Shown in pieces: positions 11,491 to 46,837 of a stretch of 64,000 bases of DNA (positions are counted from its first letter, which is position 1; each line of letters begins with the position of its first letter). The stretch spans positions 141,232-205,231 of the forward strand of contig JAVTVJ010001123.1 in the NCBI GenBank assembly GCA_034509425.1, in the 5' to 3' direction. This DNA comes from Eopsaltria australis. Lineage: Eukaryota; Chordata; Aves; Passeriformes; Petroicidae. Under the pieces are notes generated by a model. The model was not told the origin of the DNA. It did not search any database and saw only the letters and a program-made list of their open reading frames with translations. The translations under genes were made by a program, and so were the position numbers.

Positions 11491-14400
11491 CACAGGGAAT
11501 GTGTTTATGAGTCCCTTCGGTTAGAAAGGGCGAAGCTCAAAATCACATCACAAGCAATAGAAAGGGAAACCTAAGGGTCACAGGCTCTACACCGGCTGTT
11601 GCCCTTGGAGCCAAAAGCTTCTCGGTGCAGCTGCTGGGAGCGGCTGTGGGACACATGCCGAGGCCCGGGAGAGACGTGTGCATGGCTTCTCTGACTGACC
11701 TGTTCTGCCACGTACGTGTCAGAGAGCAATTCAGATATGAATTTCGTCTAAGGGGACCAAACCCTACCAGCCTCTTCCCACCTCCCAGAATCATTCCAAG
11801 AAACAAGAGCTTCTTAAATAGCCAGACCCGAAGGCCCACCTGACTCACTACTCTGTGCCTGGACAGGGAGTAAGACGCAGTAGGTAGGACTGCAGCTGAG
11901 TTGGAGGGCAATGCTCTCTTCTGTAGCCCTGGTGAAGTGCTCCTTCCACAGAGATAAAACCTTGCCCTTCAGGTGAGGCACATTTAAAGGAGAGCTTTCT
12001 GAGATTTAAGATCCCAGCTTCTCTTCACAAGGAGTAAATAATACTGGGGAAAACAAATGTATTAGGCCTTAAAGTACCTATCAAGCAATCCATCTCTGAA
12101 AGCACCAAGTCATGTAAAATGGTCTTCACAAAAGCATTTAAATTCTGGAAAAAACAGCAAAACAATAACATGAAAATTTATCTATGTTGGGCTTTACTCT
12201 ATTTTTTATTATCCCACGGTTTGTCACTGCTCTTTACCTCCCCCTTGAAATATCCAATGTTGATGCAGGGGTTAGTATGGAAATATACTGTTGAGCACTT
12301 CAATAGTGTGATGAAATGGAAGAACAGTTTTGAAGTGACATTCTCAAAATTAATTTCAATGGACTAATCATTCCAGAATAAAAGAAATAGCTGTTCTAGA
12401 TCAAGTCTATGAATAGAGTCTAAGTAAACCAGAGTAAGAAAGCCGATTTATTGCTAATGAACCAATCTCGATTTCTCATCACTTTGAAAATCTTGCCTGT
12501 TACTTTCAAAATCCTACCTTAAAGCATTAATATACATACATAAATTTAAAACACAAGTAATTATTTCAGACATTTATTGCTGTAAAAATGGGCATGGTCC
12601 CCTGAGATTAGTCCTGTCCTTTAGGACAATGAGGGGGGCCTTCTCTACAGCATTTTCACCAGAACAGATCCAAGCTCACCAATCATGGTTATCAGGTATA
12701 ATGGAGATTCAGCAGCAGAAACAAACTTACAAATTGTTGGAAATTTTCCAGGTCCTTTGTTCTTATGAAAGTAAGGTTCATGAAATGTGAAGCTGAGACA
12801 AGCTGTATTTTAAGCATTTAAACCTGTTAGATATAGCACCAGAACACCAAATAGCCAGCATCCCTTAAAATTACTTATTTCCTGTCCAATTCTTTCCCCA
12901 CCCTTGCCAGCATTTTGGTTTGGTTTGTTTTTTAGGTTGTTTTTTCCTAGAGAATTGGACCATGTTTCATTTTAGGCACTCAGTGCCTAAAACAGTCTGG
13001 GTATCTGCAGCATTTAATTTGTATCTCTAACCAGAATCAGTTAAGTTATTCTGGAGTGAGTTAACAATTGTTAAGCAAGTTGTAGCCATTGCTTCTGACC
13101 AGCAAAATTGTAACAGAGGGCCAGTGTCAGTTTCTTTACATCTGGGAAATAACCCGTGTCTCCAACCAAGGTAAATCACATGGAATCAGAGAGAAATTTC
13201 AGTAGACAAGCAACTAAGAAAAGAAGGGCTCTGCTTTGCAGCTCTGCTAGGGGTTGGAAGGAATAAAAGCTAAGAAGGAGGTGGTCTGACACTACCAGCA
13301 AAAGAGCAAAACAGTACAGATTTGGGTTTAGAAGAAAAAAGAAAATGCTGGGACACCTGCTGTGAATACTGGAACTTTCTTCCCACCTTAATTGAGAGGC
13401 ATCCAATCCTTTAAAACTGTGAGAAGCAAAATGATGCTGGGATCACTTATGGCACACTTATTTGTGACTCTTGAGTAACAAGCATAGGATGCCACCTTTC
13501 ATTCAGTTGCAGGCAGTAGATACATATCCAGCTCTGTTAAGCACTTTTCTTCTAACCTGTCTCAGGTACCTGAGCTGTTTCCCTTCATGTCTTACAAAGG
13601 AAGTAATAACAGAAACAAGTCTGCCTTGTCAACATTTCTGTAATTTCTGCCATTCACAGTGTTAGTCTCACAGAAGTTGAAGATCCCCCTAAATAGATTA
13701 GAAACTGGTTGGAAATCTTCTGCAATGAACTGGACCTTGCTGAAGGTTTTAGTTTTACTAAATCTTAGCTGTGAATTCTACATCGTACCTAGCACAAGAA
13801 CTTCGTTAAGCTTTGAAGCACTGGGCAATGTCCTTTGATTATGGTCTTTATCTTGGGCTTGTTTTAATTGTTTTCAAACCCTTGGTATCTAATGCACATG
13901 TGTGCAAGGATAAGAGTAAAGGGCCAATAAATGCAGTGTGACTGGTTAGCAAACCCCATACAAATATTCTTTCTCTCCAAAAATAAAAAGTTGCCCGTCA
14001 AATTTTGCAATTAAAATTCTGTTACAAGGTGAGCTCTCTCAATACAAAGTAATTCTCCTTCATGGTAGGCTTTGCAGTTCGCTGAGGATTACCACTGCAT
14101 GTCCAGGAAAGATAGATTTAATGAGGGTAAGAACAACCTCTTCTAGATTTAATGCAACATTGGAGATTAAAAAGCCAAGGCTTTGCAAATACAGGTGGTC
14201 TCTCTGATATGCTTTTCCTGTAGGAGATTCAAATGGTATTTCGTTCTGGATCATGTAATCCTTGGGGTGACCCTCATGTGCTTTTGCCATCATATGACCC
14301 TCCATGGCAAACACAGAGTTTGTTTGTGCACAGAGTATTTATAAATCTTGGAATTTTGATTGGAGTTTTTTTCCTTCCTGAAAAGACTACTTTTCATGTG

Positions 14401-17400
14401 AAAATGAAGATCTGAAGATTACTGTGATGTCTTTTGAGTATTTGTGCAATCTCATGATTTTGAAGCTGGGCCTTTGCACTTGCAGATAAAGCAGAACTTC
14501 TTTATTTCTCATTTACAACGAGATTAAACCAGCAAATGCAAATAAAAACAAATAATTTTTATGGCAGCATTGAAACTTATTCTGTTGCTTTTAAATTTGA
14601 AAAAAAACCAAGTCAGCAAGAAATGATTGATCAAAGGTAGTTTTCAAGGGAAAATATTTTTAAGCCAAAACCAAAATGAGGTAGGGTTTAGGTTTTTTTT
14701 TTTTAATGATATCTCAGGCAAAATGAAGCCTATTCCATGTTCACCAACCCTACTTGCCACAGCAGCCAAGAATTCAGGGGGAAAAACCCACAAAACAATA
14801 TACAGAAATAAGGAACTGCAGATAAAAGTAAAGCAGTCCATTTGGGACACAGTTCCTGTGGCAGCTTTTAAACTCCAGCATGAGATTTTTATAGCAGAGC
14901 GAAATAGTATTTTAGCTGCACATCATAAAGTAGTTGAACTTAAATATTTACTGGAGCTTGAACATTAATTTTTCTTAACACAGAGGCATTTCCAATCCTG
15001 AACTTTCTAATTTCACTAGTATTCTTTATACACTGACTTAATAGGTTTTTTTTCATTTAAATTGATTCAGATCTTTTTAAGGTAATATACCTCAGGGTTG
15101 TTATTTGGGCTCTCTGAAAGAAGAATTAGGTTCATACAGCAGGTAATGAATGATCAGTGCACCACCTGTTTTCAGAGCCTGATCTTCACAACTGAAAATG
15201 TCCTCTATATCCAAGGAGGGCACAAGAGCCGTTCTTCATCTTTTAAATGTTGAGCTGGAGAAAACAGTAATCCTGTTGCCATTGCTTGACAGAAAAAAAA
15301 GAAAAAAGAAAAAAAAAGAAAAAGCTAAAAGGGTGGTGCATCCATTCACTTCTCTGGGGTAAAATGAGCGTGGATCATTGGGGGACTCATAATATACTGA
15401 CCATGCAGGAATTTACCATTACTACTTAACAGGAAGTAGCTCAGCCCAATGTTCTCCCATCAGCTCTAAATCTTTTCCCACTCAGTTGCAAAAAAAGATC
15501 AGATTCCTGGTTCTCCAACTCCTCAATATAGTGAGATTCCAAACAGTGATAACATGACAGGGAAGACAGACAAAGCATGAGAACTTCTATAAAATTCCAT
15601 GTTTAAATTTATCCTATCTGCCATGTATGTGGCCATGCTATCCACTACACAATGAGATTTTTGATTTATTTTAGTAGTTTTAGCTTTGTTCCTCTCTGTA
15701 CAATAGGATGATGTCTGCTGCAGGACCCTCGGCACGGCCTGCCTGGTTTCTTAGCTTTCACAAAGCCCCTCTGCAAGCTGGCAATGCCAGTGAGTGGTGA
15801 GCTGAGAATGTGCAGAAGTACTCACTTATAGGGAGCCACATCTCCCAGCCTGGCCACTGGCTGCTGGACTCAGCCGGTACAAAACCTTGGCCATGCTGAC
15901 TGAAGCAGTGCTTTCAGACATGGGGTTATGGATGGGCAAAGGGGAAGGTGCTGACCAAACTCTCGCTGGTTGCCAACCACTCTGTCAAACCTGTGACCTA
16001 GCACACAGCTGAAGAGAGCTTTTGCTGCCCCAACCCATTCCTGCTAGGCACTGAAATGAACAAGCAGGGTAAGTTCTGTGCACAACAGATCCTGCACAAG
16101 CCCAGAATAGTTATGTGACACACGGACAAACGGCAAATGCTAAGGAAGTGAATTGGGTTACTGGAGCTACCAATGAAAAAAATCCATAAAAATAAAAATT
16201 TCTTCTCAAGTGTAGTTCCATTTATTGTCTGTCGTGTGGTTCAGGGTAATCACCTGCAGAACCAGTATCCATTCATAAAGCTTCATACTCCTGAGCTGCC
16301 AAGCCAGTGACTCACTGAAAGAGCAAGAAATACATCCAAGGTGTACAAAACCATGGGTAACCATGGCAAACCTGAACGAAAAGGAGAAGGGTGGGGGTGG
16401 AGGGGAGAATTCTTGAGACAAAAGTCAAATCTTTTAGCGTGGGAGAAGTGTGACCAGCTTTGATCTGCTCTCAGCTCCCATTTTCCTTGAAGCAGCAGAG
16501 GGTCTTGTGAGACGAGCCCCGCTGGCTGGTGGTGCTTGGATCTCGCTGGCCCTACCTGACTCTCTCTGACCCTGACTCTGTCAGGGCCTGCCTGGCTCTC
16601 TCTGATCCTGTTTGGCTCTGTCAGACCCTGCTTGGCCCTCTCTGGCCGTGTCTGGTTCTCTGTGTCTCTCTCTGACCCCGTCTGGCACTGCCACCTCGTG
16701 TTCTCTGCCAGAACTGCTCCCTGATCACATACAGCTGCCAGCAATCTTTTTTTGCATGTTCAGGCATAAGGGTCACGTCCCTTTTATGTTTCTTACTATT
16801 TTTCAACTCCCACCATGAATTCTCCTCCCTTCATGTAGACCACAGTCAATGTTATTTCTCCGAGCTGACTTCCAAAGGGAGTTGCCCTGGACATTCAGCA
16901 ACTGGGTAATCATGTGTAGTGAGAGCTGATAACTGGGAATTCTGTCCCTATGGAGTAAGACAAAACACAAGGAACTTACTTTTACAAACTGAATCTTATT
17001 TTTGAGACCTATTACTAATCAACCTCTTGATTACCAGCTAAAAATAATCAATGCTTTTCCCACCTTAATAAGGCAGAGTAAGTTTTGGATACTCCTTAGA
17101 ATCAGGTAAGATCACACGATGGAAGCTGATGGTTCACTGCTGGATCAAATATTTTATTCTTTATCCCTTGATAAAGCTTTAAGCTGCATTAATTTGAATT
17201 CCAGAGTAGAAGCCACAAAGGAAAAAAACCTAAGGAATATTTGATTAGTAGAAGCTGCCTGAATGTTTAGTCAATATAATTAGAAATAACTCTCATAGTT
17301 AGGAACAGTCTCACCACCAGAAATAAAGGGGAAAATCTTTGTTATTACAGAACTGTCAGATTGAGTGTTTTCCCTAAATTTGAGCTAGTATGTATCTGAA

Positions 17401-19510
17401 TGCTGAGACAATGTTGATCTTAAAATTTCTGTGTAAAAAATAGGGAGTAAAGTTTTGTAGAAAAGATATAGATGAAACTATGTCAAGCAATACAAAGAAA
17501 TGCATAGTTAAATTAATTGTTTCTTATTCTCTCCTTAAACTTAATTATGGAGAATTGTAATTCCTCAAACAGATTACTGTTTGAAAAGCAGAAATGACCA
17601 GTTTCAAAAAAAGACTAAAATGCTGTTATTGAGAATGGATCATGTAATTGATAGTGTGAATTAATTTTTAAAAGTTTTGCTCTTTTAACATTTTTTTTCC
17701 TCTCATGATCGCTTTAAAACCATATACTAAATTGTCAGTATGGAAATTTCTCCTGCTTGTTAAGCCTGCTACAATATTTTAGCTTAGGACATTCACAGCC
17801 TAAATATCCACTTGCTGACATTTATTTTTCAAGTAACATCAGAGATACTTCAAATATATAAAATTATCCAAAAATTATTGCAACATAAAGAGAATCACAC
17901 AGGTACATGTTTGGTCTACACAGAGTGTTCTTCTAATATGACACCTGATTCAGTCAAAAGCCACAGTATTTAGGGGTTCTGCCCTGAATGTAATTTTCAG
18001 CTCAGTTAAATTTTTGTTCTCATGAGGCTGCTGGAGGTCTGGACATGCACTAACTCACTTCAGCCTGCCTTAAACTCACCTAATCTACATGTAGCTAACT
18101 CAAGCTTTACTCATATATGTAACTTTCACCTGCAAGTAACACATTATATACACTGTCCTTGTTAGATACCTGTGTAGATTTGGTATAAATTTTAAAATTT
18201 TTCTCAGGTTTTCTCTAGCACAGTCACTAAAATCAGCTTTCATTACATTGCTCCCACTCAGTGTATTACCTTTGCTTCAGAAGTACTCTAACATCTAGAG
18301 CCAGGTCCAGCTTGTTAGCTAGCTTTTATGGTTTTTGTGAGTTTCTTAAACAGCTGCTGGACCTAGGGCATTTTACAAGCCCTTCACTTGATAACTATCA
18401 AACCTGATGGCTTAGTTCAAGAGCAGCATGCCCCAAAGTCACAGGGCTGGGAAAGGTAAGGGGCAGATCAGCTCTCAGGTTACCTTTGAGATACCAGTTT
18501 CACTAAGGATGAGAAAAACATTCCCTCCCCAGCTGCGATAGCTCCTTCTTGGGGAAATTTGCATTTGCACTGGGAAGCAGCATCCTCTCCTTTCCTGGGA
18601 AAGGACAGGTGAAGCATCTTTTGAGCAGTTTGTATATGGGTGGTTTTCCCAACAACTAATGAATGTTTGCTTGAAGCTTTTATAGATAAACTTTCTAAAG
18701 AACACTCAAAAATAATAAAATACTCAGAATAATGACATTAAGTACCTGCTTTGCTTGGTTATGAGATCCCAGAGGCGGTCTTTATAGTTTATATTCAAAG
18801 TTCTTGGATGCAAAAATACCATTTCCTGATCCTGTAGGTCTGTCTACTACATCATCCTTCAAAAATCACAAGTATGTGAATATATTTTTGAGTAACTTCT
18901 GTACATATTTGTCAAGCTGAATTTTACCATGTTATCTAGTGGAATCTCCAAAAAGCACCTCTGTCATAATTTTCATTGTCTTCATCCCACAAAACCAGGT
19001 ACCTGGGTACTTCCAGATCTTCTTTCTTTAGACATCTCAATACATGAAGAAACCTGCCTTGCTCCTCCTTTGGGAAGTGAGCAACTTGTTTTCAAGCCTC
19101 ACTTGCAAGAAACGAAGGATCACTGCTGGATTACTGACTCCATAGAAATCAGGAGTGTGACATTTGCTGGCAGATTCCTCTCCCAGAGACTTAACTCCAG
19201 CCACATTTGCAGCTGGATGGCTGAACCCACCCTCCAGCTCTGCAGAGGCAAAATTTCCCCCAGGGCTTAGGGAGGGGAAAAGAGTCAAAGAAATGAATGT
19301 TTTCATTAATAGCCATTCACTAGACAAGCTTTTAATGTAAATATTCTCATTTGACTGTTTTCTCATTTTCTTTCTTACTAAGGCATTCTTGAACTACCCT
19401 GTTTTACTGTTTCACAGGTCTGCTCTCCTGTGCATGCAGATGGATTTACATGTTTGTTTGGTAGATCATCCTGCAGGTAAAGCAGGACAAACATCAACTT
19501 AATATATTTT
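11491..19510. other. Intergenic stretch without recognised genes
   Basis: No exon-like segment, RNA gene or intact mobile element could be supported. Visible items are a degenerate minisatellite at 16530-16690 (separate entry) and a purine-only A/G tract at 15291-15324. Otherwise it is unremarkable AT-rich DNA lying between the CpG island and the 3' side of BICD2. Confidence 0.5.
16530..16690. repeat. Degenerate minisatellite, about 20-bp unit
   Basis: Roughly seven imperfect units of the pattern GACCCTGYYTGGCTCTSTCT follow one another. Individual units drift between CTCTCTCT and CTCTGTCA endings. The minus strand reads through part of it as a Gln/Arg/Glu-rich open frame, which I take to be a by-product of the repeat. 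Confidence 0.7.
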
Positions 19511-19671
19511 CACAGAATCCCTGACTGGTTGGAAGGGACTTTAAAGACCATCTTGTTCCACCCCCCTGCCATGAGCAGGGACATCTCTCACTAGACCAGG
19601 GTGCTCAGGGAACACTGCCAGGCTAGGAAATACTTCCAGGGAAGTGTTCAGGGCCAGGTTGGATGGGGCCC
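19511..19671. repeat. CR1 LINE fragments, apparently in inverted arrangement
   Basis: The left part (to about 19602) reads as the reverse complement of a CR1 3' end: CACAGAATCCC, GGTTGGAAGGGACTTTAAAGA, then ACTAGACCAGGGTGCTC. The right part (about 19640-19671) reads GTGTTCAGGGCCAGGTTGGATGGGGC, which is the forward CR1 orientation of the neighbouring consensus segment. The piece therefore looks like a fold-back or two opposed fragments. Confidence 0.65.
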
Positions 19672-22600
19672 TAAGAGTACGTGAGTATTCTGGAGAGTAT
19701 ACGAGAAATTAGGATGTCATTTCAGGATGACTTGTCACCACTGACACCATAGCCTTAGTCCTACCCTTACTTTCCCTGTACCAGTACAAGTGTTTGCAAA
19801 GCTGTTCAGTGACACACATTAAACCAGTCTGATCCAGGCCAAAACTAATCCATGAAGATCTCCTGGAATAAGAGAGGATAGTGCTCCCTGAATGCAACCG
19901 CAAATAATTAGTTCTTTAGTTCTGCAGAAAACTTCATGTGAAGTATTCAGTTTCTTTCAGATAAATATTAGTATTTATTTGGCCCCTGGCTGAAAATCCC
20001 TTCAGCAGACTACTTAAACCAGCACCTTAAAACACAAAACCAACAGGCAGATCATGCAATTCCTTTTCTCTTTTATTGCTCCTGCCAATGTGACTACCTT
20101 TATGCAGGCACATTGCTTTCCCCAATTAAAACCTGTTTTATTAATCTGGAAGCAATGTTTTGCCCTCTACTCCTCCTCCTAAGGTTATCCAATTAACATA
20201 CAGCTATCTTTTTAAGAAGTTTAACTTTTTTGTTTTTCAGATCTGTATAAAGGTTACTTGGCAAGAATACATGCACAGGACGTTAAATGGAGAGCAACCC
20301 ATCACTAAAAGGTAATGCACATAGAACATAATACAGTACTTTGACATCATTTCAAATAAATACCCACATACAAATGTAGTAATTTTAAATGCAACAATAT
20401 TTCTTATGAATCAATACTGTAACAGAAGATGGAAATATAAGTCCCCACATCTAGGAATAATAATGCTTTTTCCAGCAAACAGAAATCTTTTCCACACTGT
20501 CAATATTAGATCAATTTGTACTTTTATTAAGAAGTGGGAGGGCTCCCCTCCAGCAAGTACCAATTTAATCATCCACATGAGCCTCACCAAGCTGTTGAGA
20601 GCCTGGCATGGCTCGTTGATGTGCTTCGCTGTTTCTGTTTGCTGAAATCACAATTAGATACAACATGCAAAAGAGATCCCGATGTGCTGCGGTTCACACC
20701 TGCACACAACGCCGCAGCTCCTGCACCCACCACCACCTACAGACAGCGACATTCCCGACACATTCCCAGACTGATACCATAAATGTGGTCATACACTGCT
20801 CATCTCTTCAATATGAGTCCGTTTGGTTCCCAAAGTGTAGTCGGGTTTGTTCGGGTTTGTGTTGTTGTTTTTTTTCCCCTCTATACCCCTGAATTTGCAA
20901 GGATTTGTATGACGAAATATCACTGACTAACAGAATTTTTTACAACTCCTTGAATATATAATCTCTATAGTAAGACTACGATTAAAAATGTGCGAAATGG
21001 GAGTTCACTTTGCACTTATTGCTCCACATCTTTAAGAAATTCCAAACCAGCCATTCCATTCCTCCTACGTGACAGGACTTAGCCTACACTACTCTAAGAG
21101 TCTCCCTTCAGACAATCAAAGGCACTACTGGCAATAATGAGTGACAGAAAGGCGCTGAGAGATAACACCCTATCACTGACCACTTTAGAATTTTTCTTTC
21201 TAAATGTACCAGAATTTGGCACAATAAAATGAAAAAGTAACAAAACAATTCCAATTTGGAATTTAACTGGTATAGTTGTATAAAATTCTGTTAATCAATA
21301 ATACTTCAACTTCCTAAAACCCAGGAATTCTTGAATTTATATGTAACACTACTTATTTAATATTTTTCAAGTGCCTATTACTGTTTAAACCAGAGCAAAG
21401 TCAAGTTTTCTTCTTGTTACATTGAACTATTCCTTAGAATAATAATACAATATGAAAAAACCCCAGAATTTGAATACCCTGGATTTCTTAATGAACATGG
21501 CAGTTAAAAAATCAGTAATTTAAACATACAAAGCAAAACATTTTAATAAAAAGATGCAGAAGCACAGCACATAGTTTAGCAGAGCTCCTGTTTTTTGTTG
21601 AAACTCTTTTCTAATCACAATCTAGAGCCCCCCCAACATTTCTGCCACATGCTGATATATAATTCGTAAGTCACAAGTTTCAAATTGGAGACGATGAGCA
21701 CAAACCACTGCATTTATATAACTCTTCTACATAAGGAATTAAAGAAGCTAAAGAAAAATATCAAAAGTGCACAGGTTTAACAATCAGGTAAAAAATGAGC
21801 ATCTGCAATGAAGTAAATTCCCCCATCCGACATTTCTAGTTGAGCACAGACTAATATGGTGAGTGTTACATTTGAAGTAGGTTTCTTCAGCACTTGTAAG
21901 GTTTCTTACTGCAGCAGCACTTATAGGTAAAGCTTGTTTGTTTTATAGCTTCAGGCAGAAAGGGAAGGCTTCAGGTAGTATATAGGAAAAGGTGTTTTTT
22001 CAAAAGTTAGGATCAGGTCAGTGGTTTCCATTCTGTGTGCAATGGGCCACCACTCTGAACCAGAGTGAGGAGGGCTAAGAAATGCTGTTGCACTGCTCGA
22101 AAGGCCTTCTCCAGGGACTACCCTACAGCTGAAAAATGGAAAAATAAAATGGCATTAGAAAAAAAAAAAATCAGTGTTTATTTCTCAATCAACTGAAAAC
22201 TTAACCCCATGTGCTGCACAGGCAGGTTAGTTGGCTGAGGGTCTGTTAGCTGGCTAGGGGAACAGCAGCCACTCCAGCTCACAGATGCCTTCCCACTGGG
22301 TGAACAAGGTTTTGTGGGCTCAGCCTGGAAGCAATAGCTTTGCAGAAAGAAGGATTCTTACAAGTACTGAATAAAGCTTTGCTCTTCTAGCATAAGTTAA
22401 TAGCAGTGAGTGTGCAAGAAATGTTTTCAGTGAAGCTTTAGGTTCTCCAGAAACATGCAGGTCAGTAGATCATGCAGGCCTATGCAGAGAATCATTCAAA
22501 AGAGCCTGCTTGCAGAGGTAGGTGATGGCTTAAGGAATTTTCCATGCTTTACCCCAACCCTTTGAGACTGATATGAAAGACTTACAGCAAATGAATGTCT

Positions 22601-25165
22601 CAAGAAATTGTTAACCAAGAATTAAAAGACAGTCTTAAATATTACCTAAAAATACAAATGGCAGGATCAAGTCACTTTACACCATTCCTCAGTCCTTTTT
22701 CTGACAGGATAAACCATAATGGTGATAGACTCAAATAGTAGTCAGGCTGGCTCTTAGGGCTTTTTAAATACTTGCAGAAATGACTGAAGATGGAAATGAT
22801 CACTAAGGCTATTGGGCTAATAGCAAAATTGTTCATACTTGGAACTGAAAGAATAAGCCAAGCCTGACAGCAGTAGTCACTGTCAGGTAACACCAAAATT
22901 GTTACAGAAAATTCCAACTAGTTTGAAAAAAACCCTAACAATGCATTCAATTAGTTTCTCCAGTTTACCTTTTTGCCATTAGTATTTTGCAAAAGTACTG
23001 CCATTAGAGACATGGAAGCAGTGAAAACTGTGTTAAAGCTCCCTGCTATGGTGGAAGCAGGATTGTTACTGACTCTACTAGAGCAGAGAAAGTTAGCACT
23101 CAAAAGCCTGCTTTCACCATGTATTTTTAAACTGTACTTAATGCAGGAATGAGAAGAATAAAGGCCTTTTGGAAAATTGTGCAGCAAAGAGAAAAGCAGG
23201 ATTGGAAATTATGAAAGGTGTCTCTTCTAAAATATCAAACCTGCTATTTAGCAATATTAAAGCTCAAATTCAGAAGAATTCAGTATTTTCTAAAAGAAGT
23301 AATAACAGACACACAGGGCCTAGTTTCTAAAACCAAAACTGAAGTTTGTTTAAACCCCAAGCAGCCATGTTTTAGAAATGTATTAGAATTGCATCACCTG
23401 GCGGTTTTTTTCTTCCTCTCAAGATCAATAAATGCAATTCTGGCTCTGGGCTGCAGCATTTCCACGGTTCCCAGCTTTGTAGCGAAGTTTCATTTATTTA
23501 AAATCTCACTGTATTAGTTTAGAAGACTTCCCCCCAACATGCTTAAAAATATCTGGGAAGCCAAAATCTCCCGAGGTTTCCCCTCAGCGGGAAAATCAGC
23601 CATGCTCTTACTAGCTTCTGTTAGCGCTGGGGTATCTCCTGAGTGCACCTGGGTAGCGCACGGAGCAAGCTGTGAGCATCAACAGGGCCGGGCAGGGGAG
23701 CACAACCACAGCACAGGGTTAGAATGGCTTTGGGAACCACACTATCAAGCACTCACTGGCACAGGCTCGCACTGCTTTTAGTAACACTACAGGCATACAA
23801 AAGTATTTGAGAGAGTACAAAACGAACAGGGCTTTACATTAAAATGAAGTCTGAGGCTAGGCACTTCAAACTCTGGGTTAAACAAAGAACTGTGCCTTTC
23901 AGTGCTTCACAAATTCTCCACAATTTTAGAAGCAACATTTTCAACCTTTTTCTCTTATGTAGGCACCAATTATAAAGTACACTTTTATGCTATCAAACTT
24001 ATTGTAATTAAGTGGGTAAAAAGGCCCCTTAAAAGTTCAATATCAGACAAAGGTTTATTTGTTTTTAAAGATTAGTATGTGCACTGAGCTACTTCATAAA
24101 TCATTATTAGCAGGATGATCTGGATCAATTTCCTGTGCCTCTAATGCAGAGCCCTGTGAAACACATGGCTTGCATATGGAATGCAGTATCTTCTGTGTAC
24201 TTAAAAAAATGATCAGAGCTCTGAAATGCTACCTATTTAGGTTAACACTAAAAGCTGAGAAAAACTGTTTGTGACCAACAATGCTAGACCATAGTCACTT
24301 TAATTCTACACATACATATTGTGTGGCTATGGGTTCTTTTCTGTACAGGATATCTCAGACAGGTTCTTTCCAAAGTGTTATGCTTACGAAGAGCAACATA
24401 AGACCACACAGATCCTTTCAGGACATAACTTCTTGAAGAAGAACTGTCTATCAGGTAGAATCCCAATTCTTAACATTTTAAATTTTGTATCAGATGGAGT
24501 TAATATTGCATATTTTTAATATAAATGTGCAAGTTTCTTCTGATTATCCCTCTGAAGAGAGGGATGCAGAGTGTAAATAACATACCAAGTTTTCTTCTAG
24601 CTTTTATAGCCCATAAAAGCTTTAGGACTTTGGTTAGTGGTGATACAACAAGAAGTGTTTAACATCTGCTACAAACAGGCAAATTAAGTTTGACTCCAGT
24701 TTCCAAATGCTCTGCATTCCCAAGACATAGCTTTACTTTTAATCTTTGCTTTTCACCACTTAAGCCAGAGTAACAAGGAAGGCTTTCTGTTTGTTTCTGC
24801 CTATGAAAGCATTTATTGAAGTGTGCTGCAACCTTGGAGAAAGGATCACATTTGTGCTATATAAACTACATTAAGTAACATCAGAAACATACTCTATGAG
24901 GTGTAGTCTTAACACTCACCATAAACAGCAAACCCCAGACATGTTAATTGTGGAAAAAAGCTAATTGCTTTCCACTATTAACTTGTTAATAGCATCCCCA
25001 TACTTACGCATTAGTTACAGTTAAGACCACCATAATACAATCTGTATTACCTGGTTCAACAACATACTAGTACAAGTCAACTCACTGCGACGTTAGATAG
25101 TGGGGATTTATGCTGAGTTACAGCATAAAATAAGATGCAGAATATGGTTTTTCTAGACATGTGTC
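19672..25165 (-). other. BICD2: BICD2 3' UTR and downstream flank; end not determined
   Basis: No coding exon is seen below the BICD2 stop codon, so the 3' UTR starts at 25165 and runs leftward. Minus-strand AATAAA signals lie at 24054-24059, 22177-22182 and 20072-20077. The one at 22177-22182 is followed, in transcript direction, by a 12-base U run (A run at 22159-22170 on the plus strand), which fits a downstream element. The sequence alone does not decide which site is used, and several may be. The rest of the stretch is AT-rich with no recognised repeat. Confidence 0.45.

Positions 25166-46837
<21,672 letters not shown>

Noticed and set aside
10157..11510. Several long open frames on both strands (up to 265 codons) in the GC-rich region
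   Set aside because: Composition of a CpG island makes stop codons rare in all frames. The products are Pro/Ala/Gly/Arg-rich with no recognisable domain, and frames on opposite strands overlap fully.
15291..15324. Long purine-only A/G tract
   Set aside because: A simple A-rich repeat, with no polypurine-tract context and no adjoining LTR.
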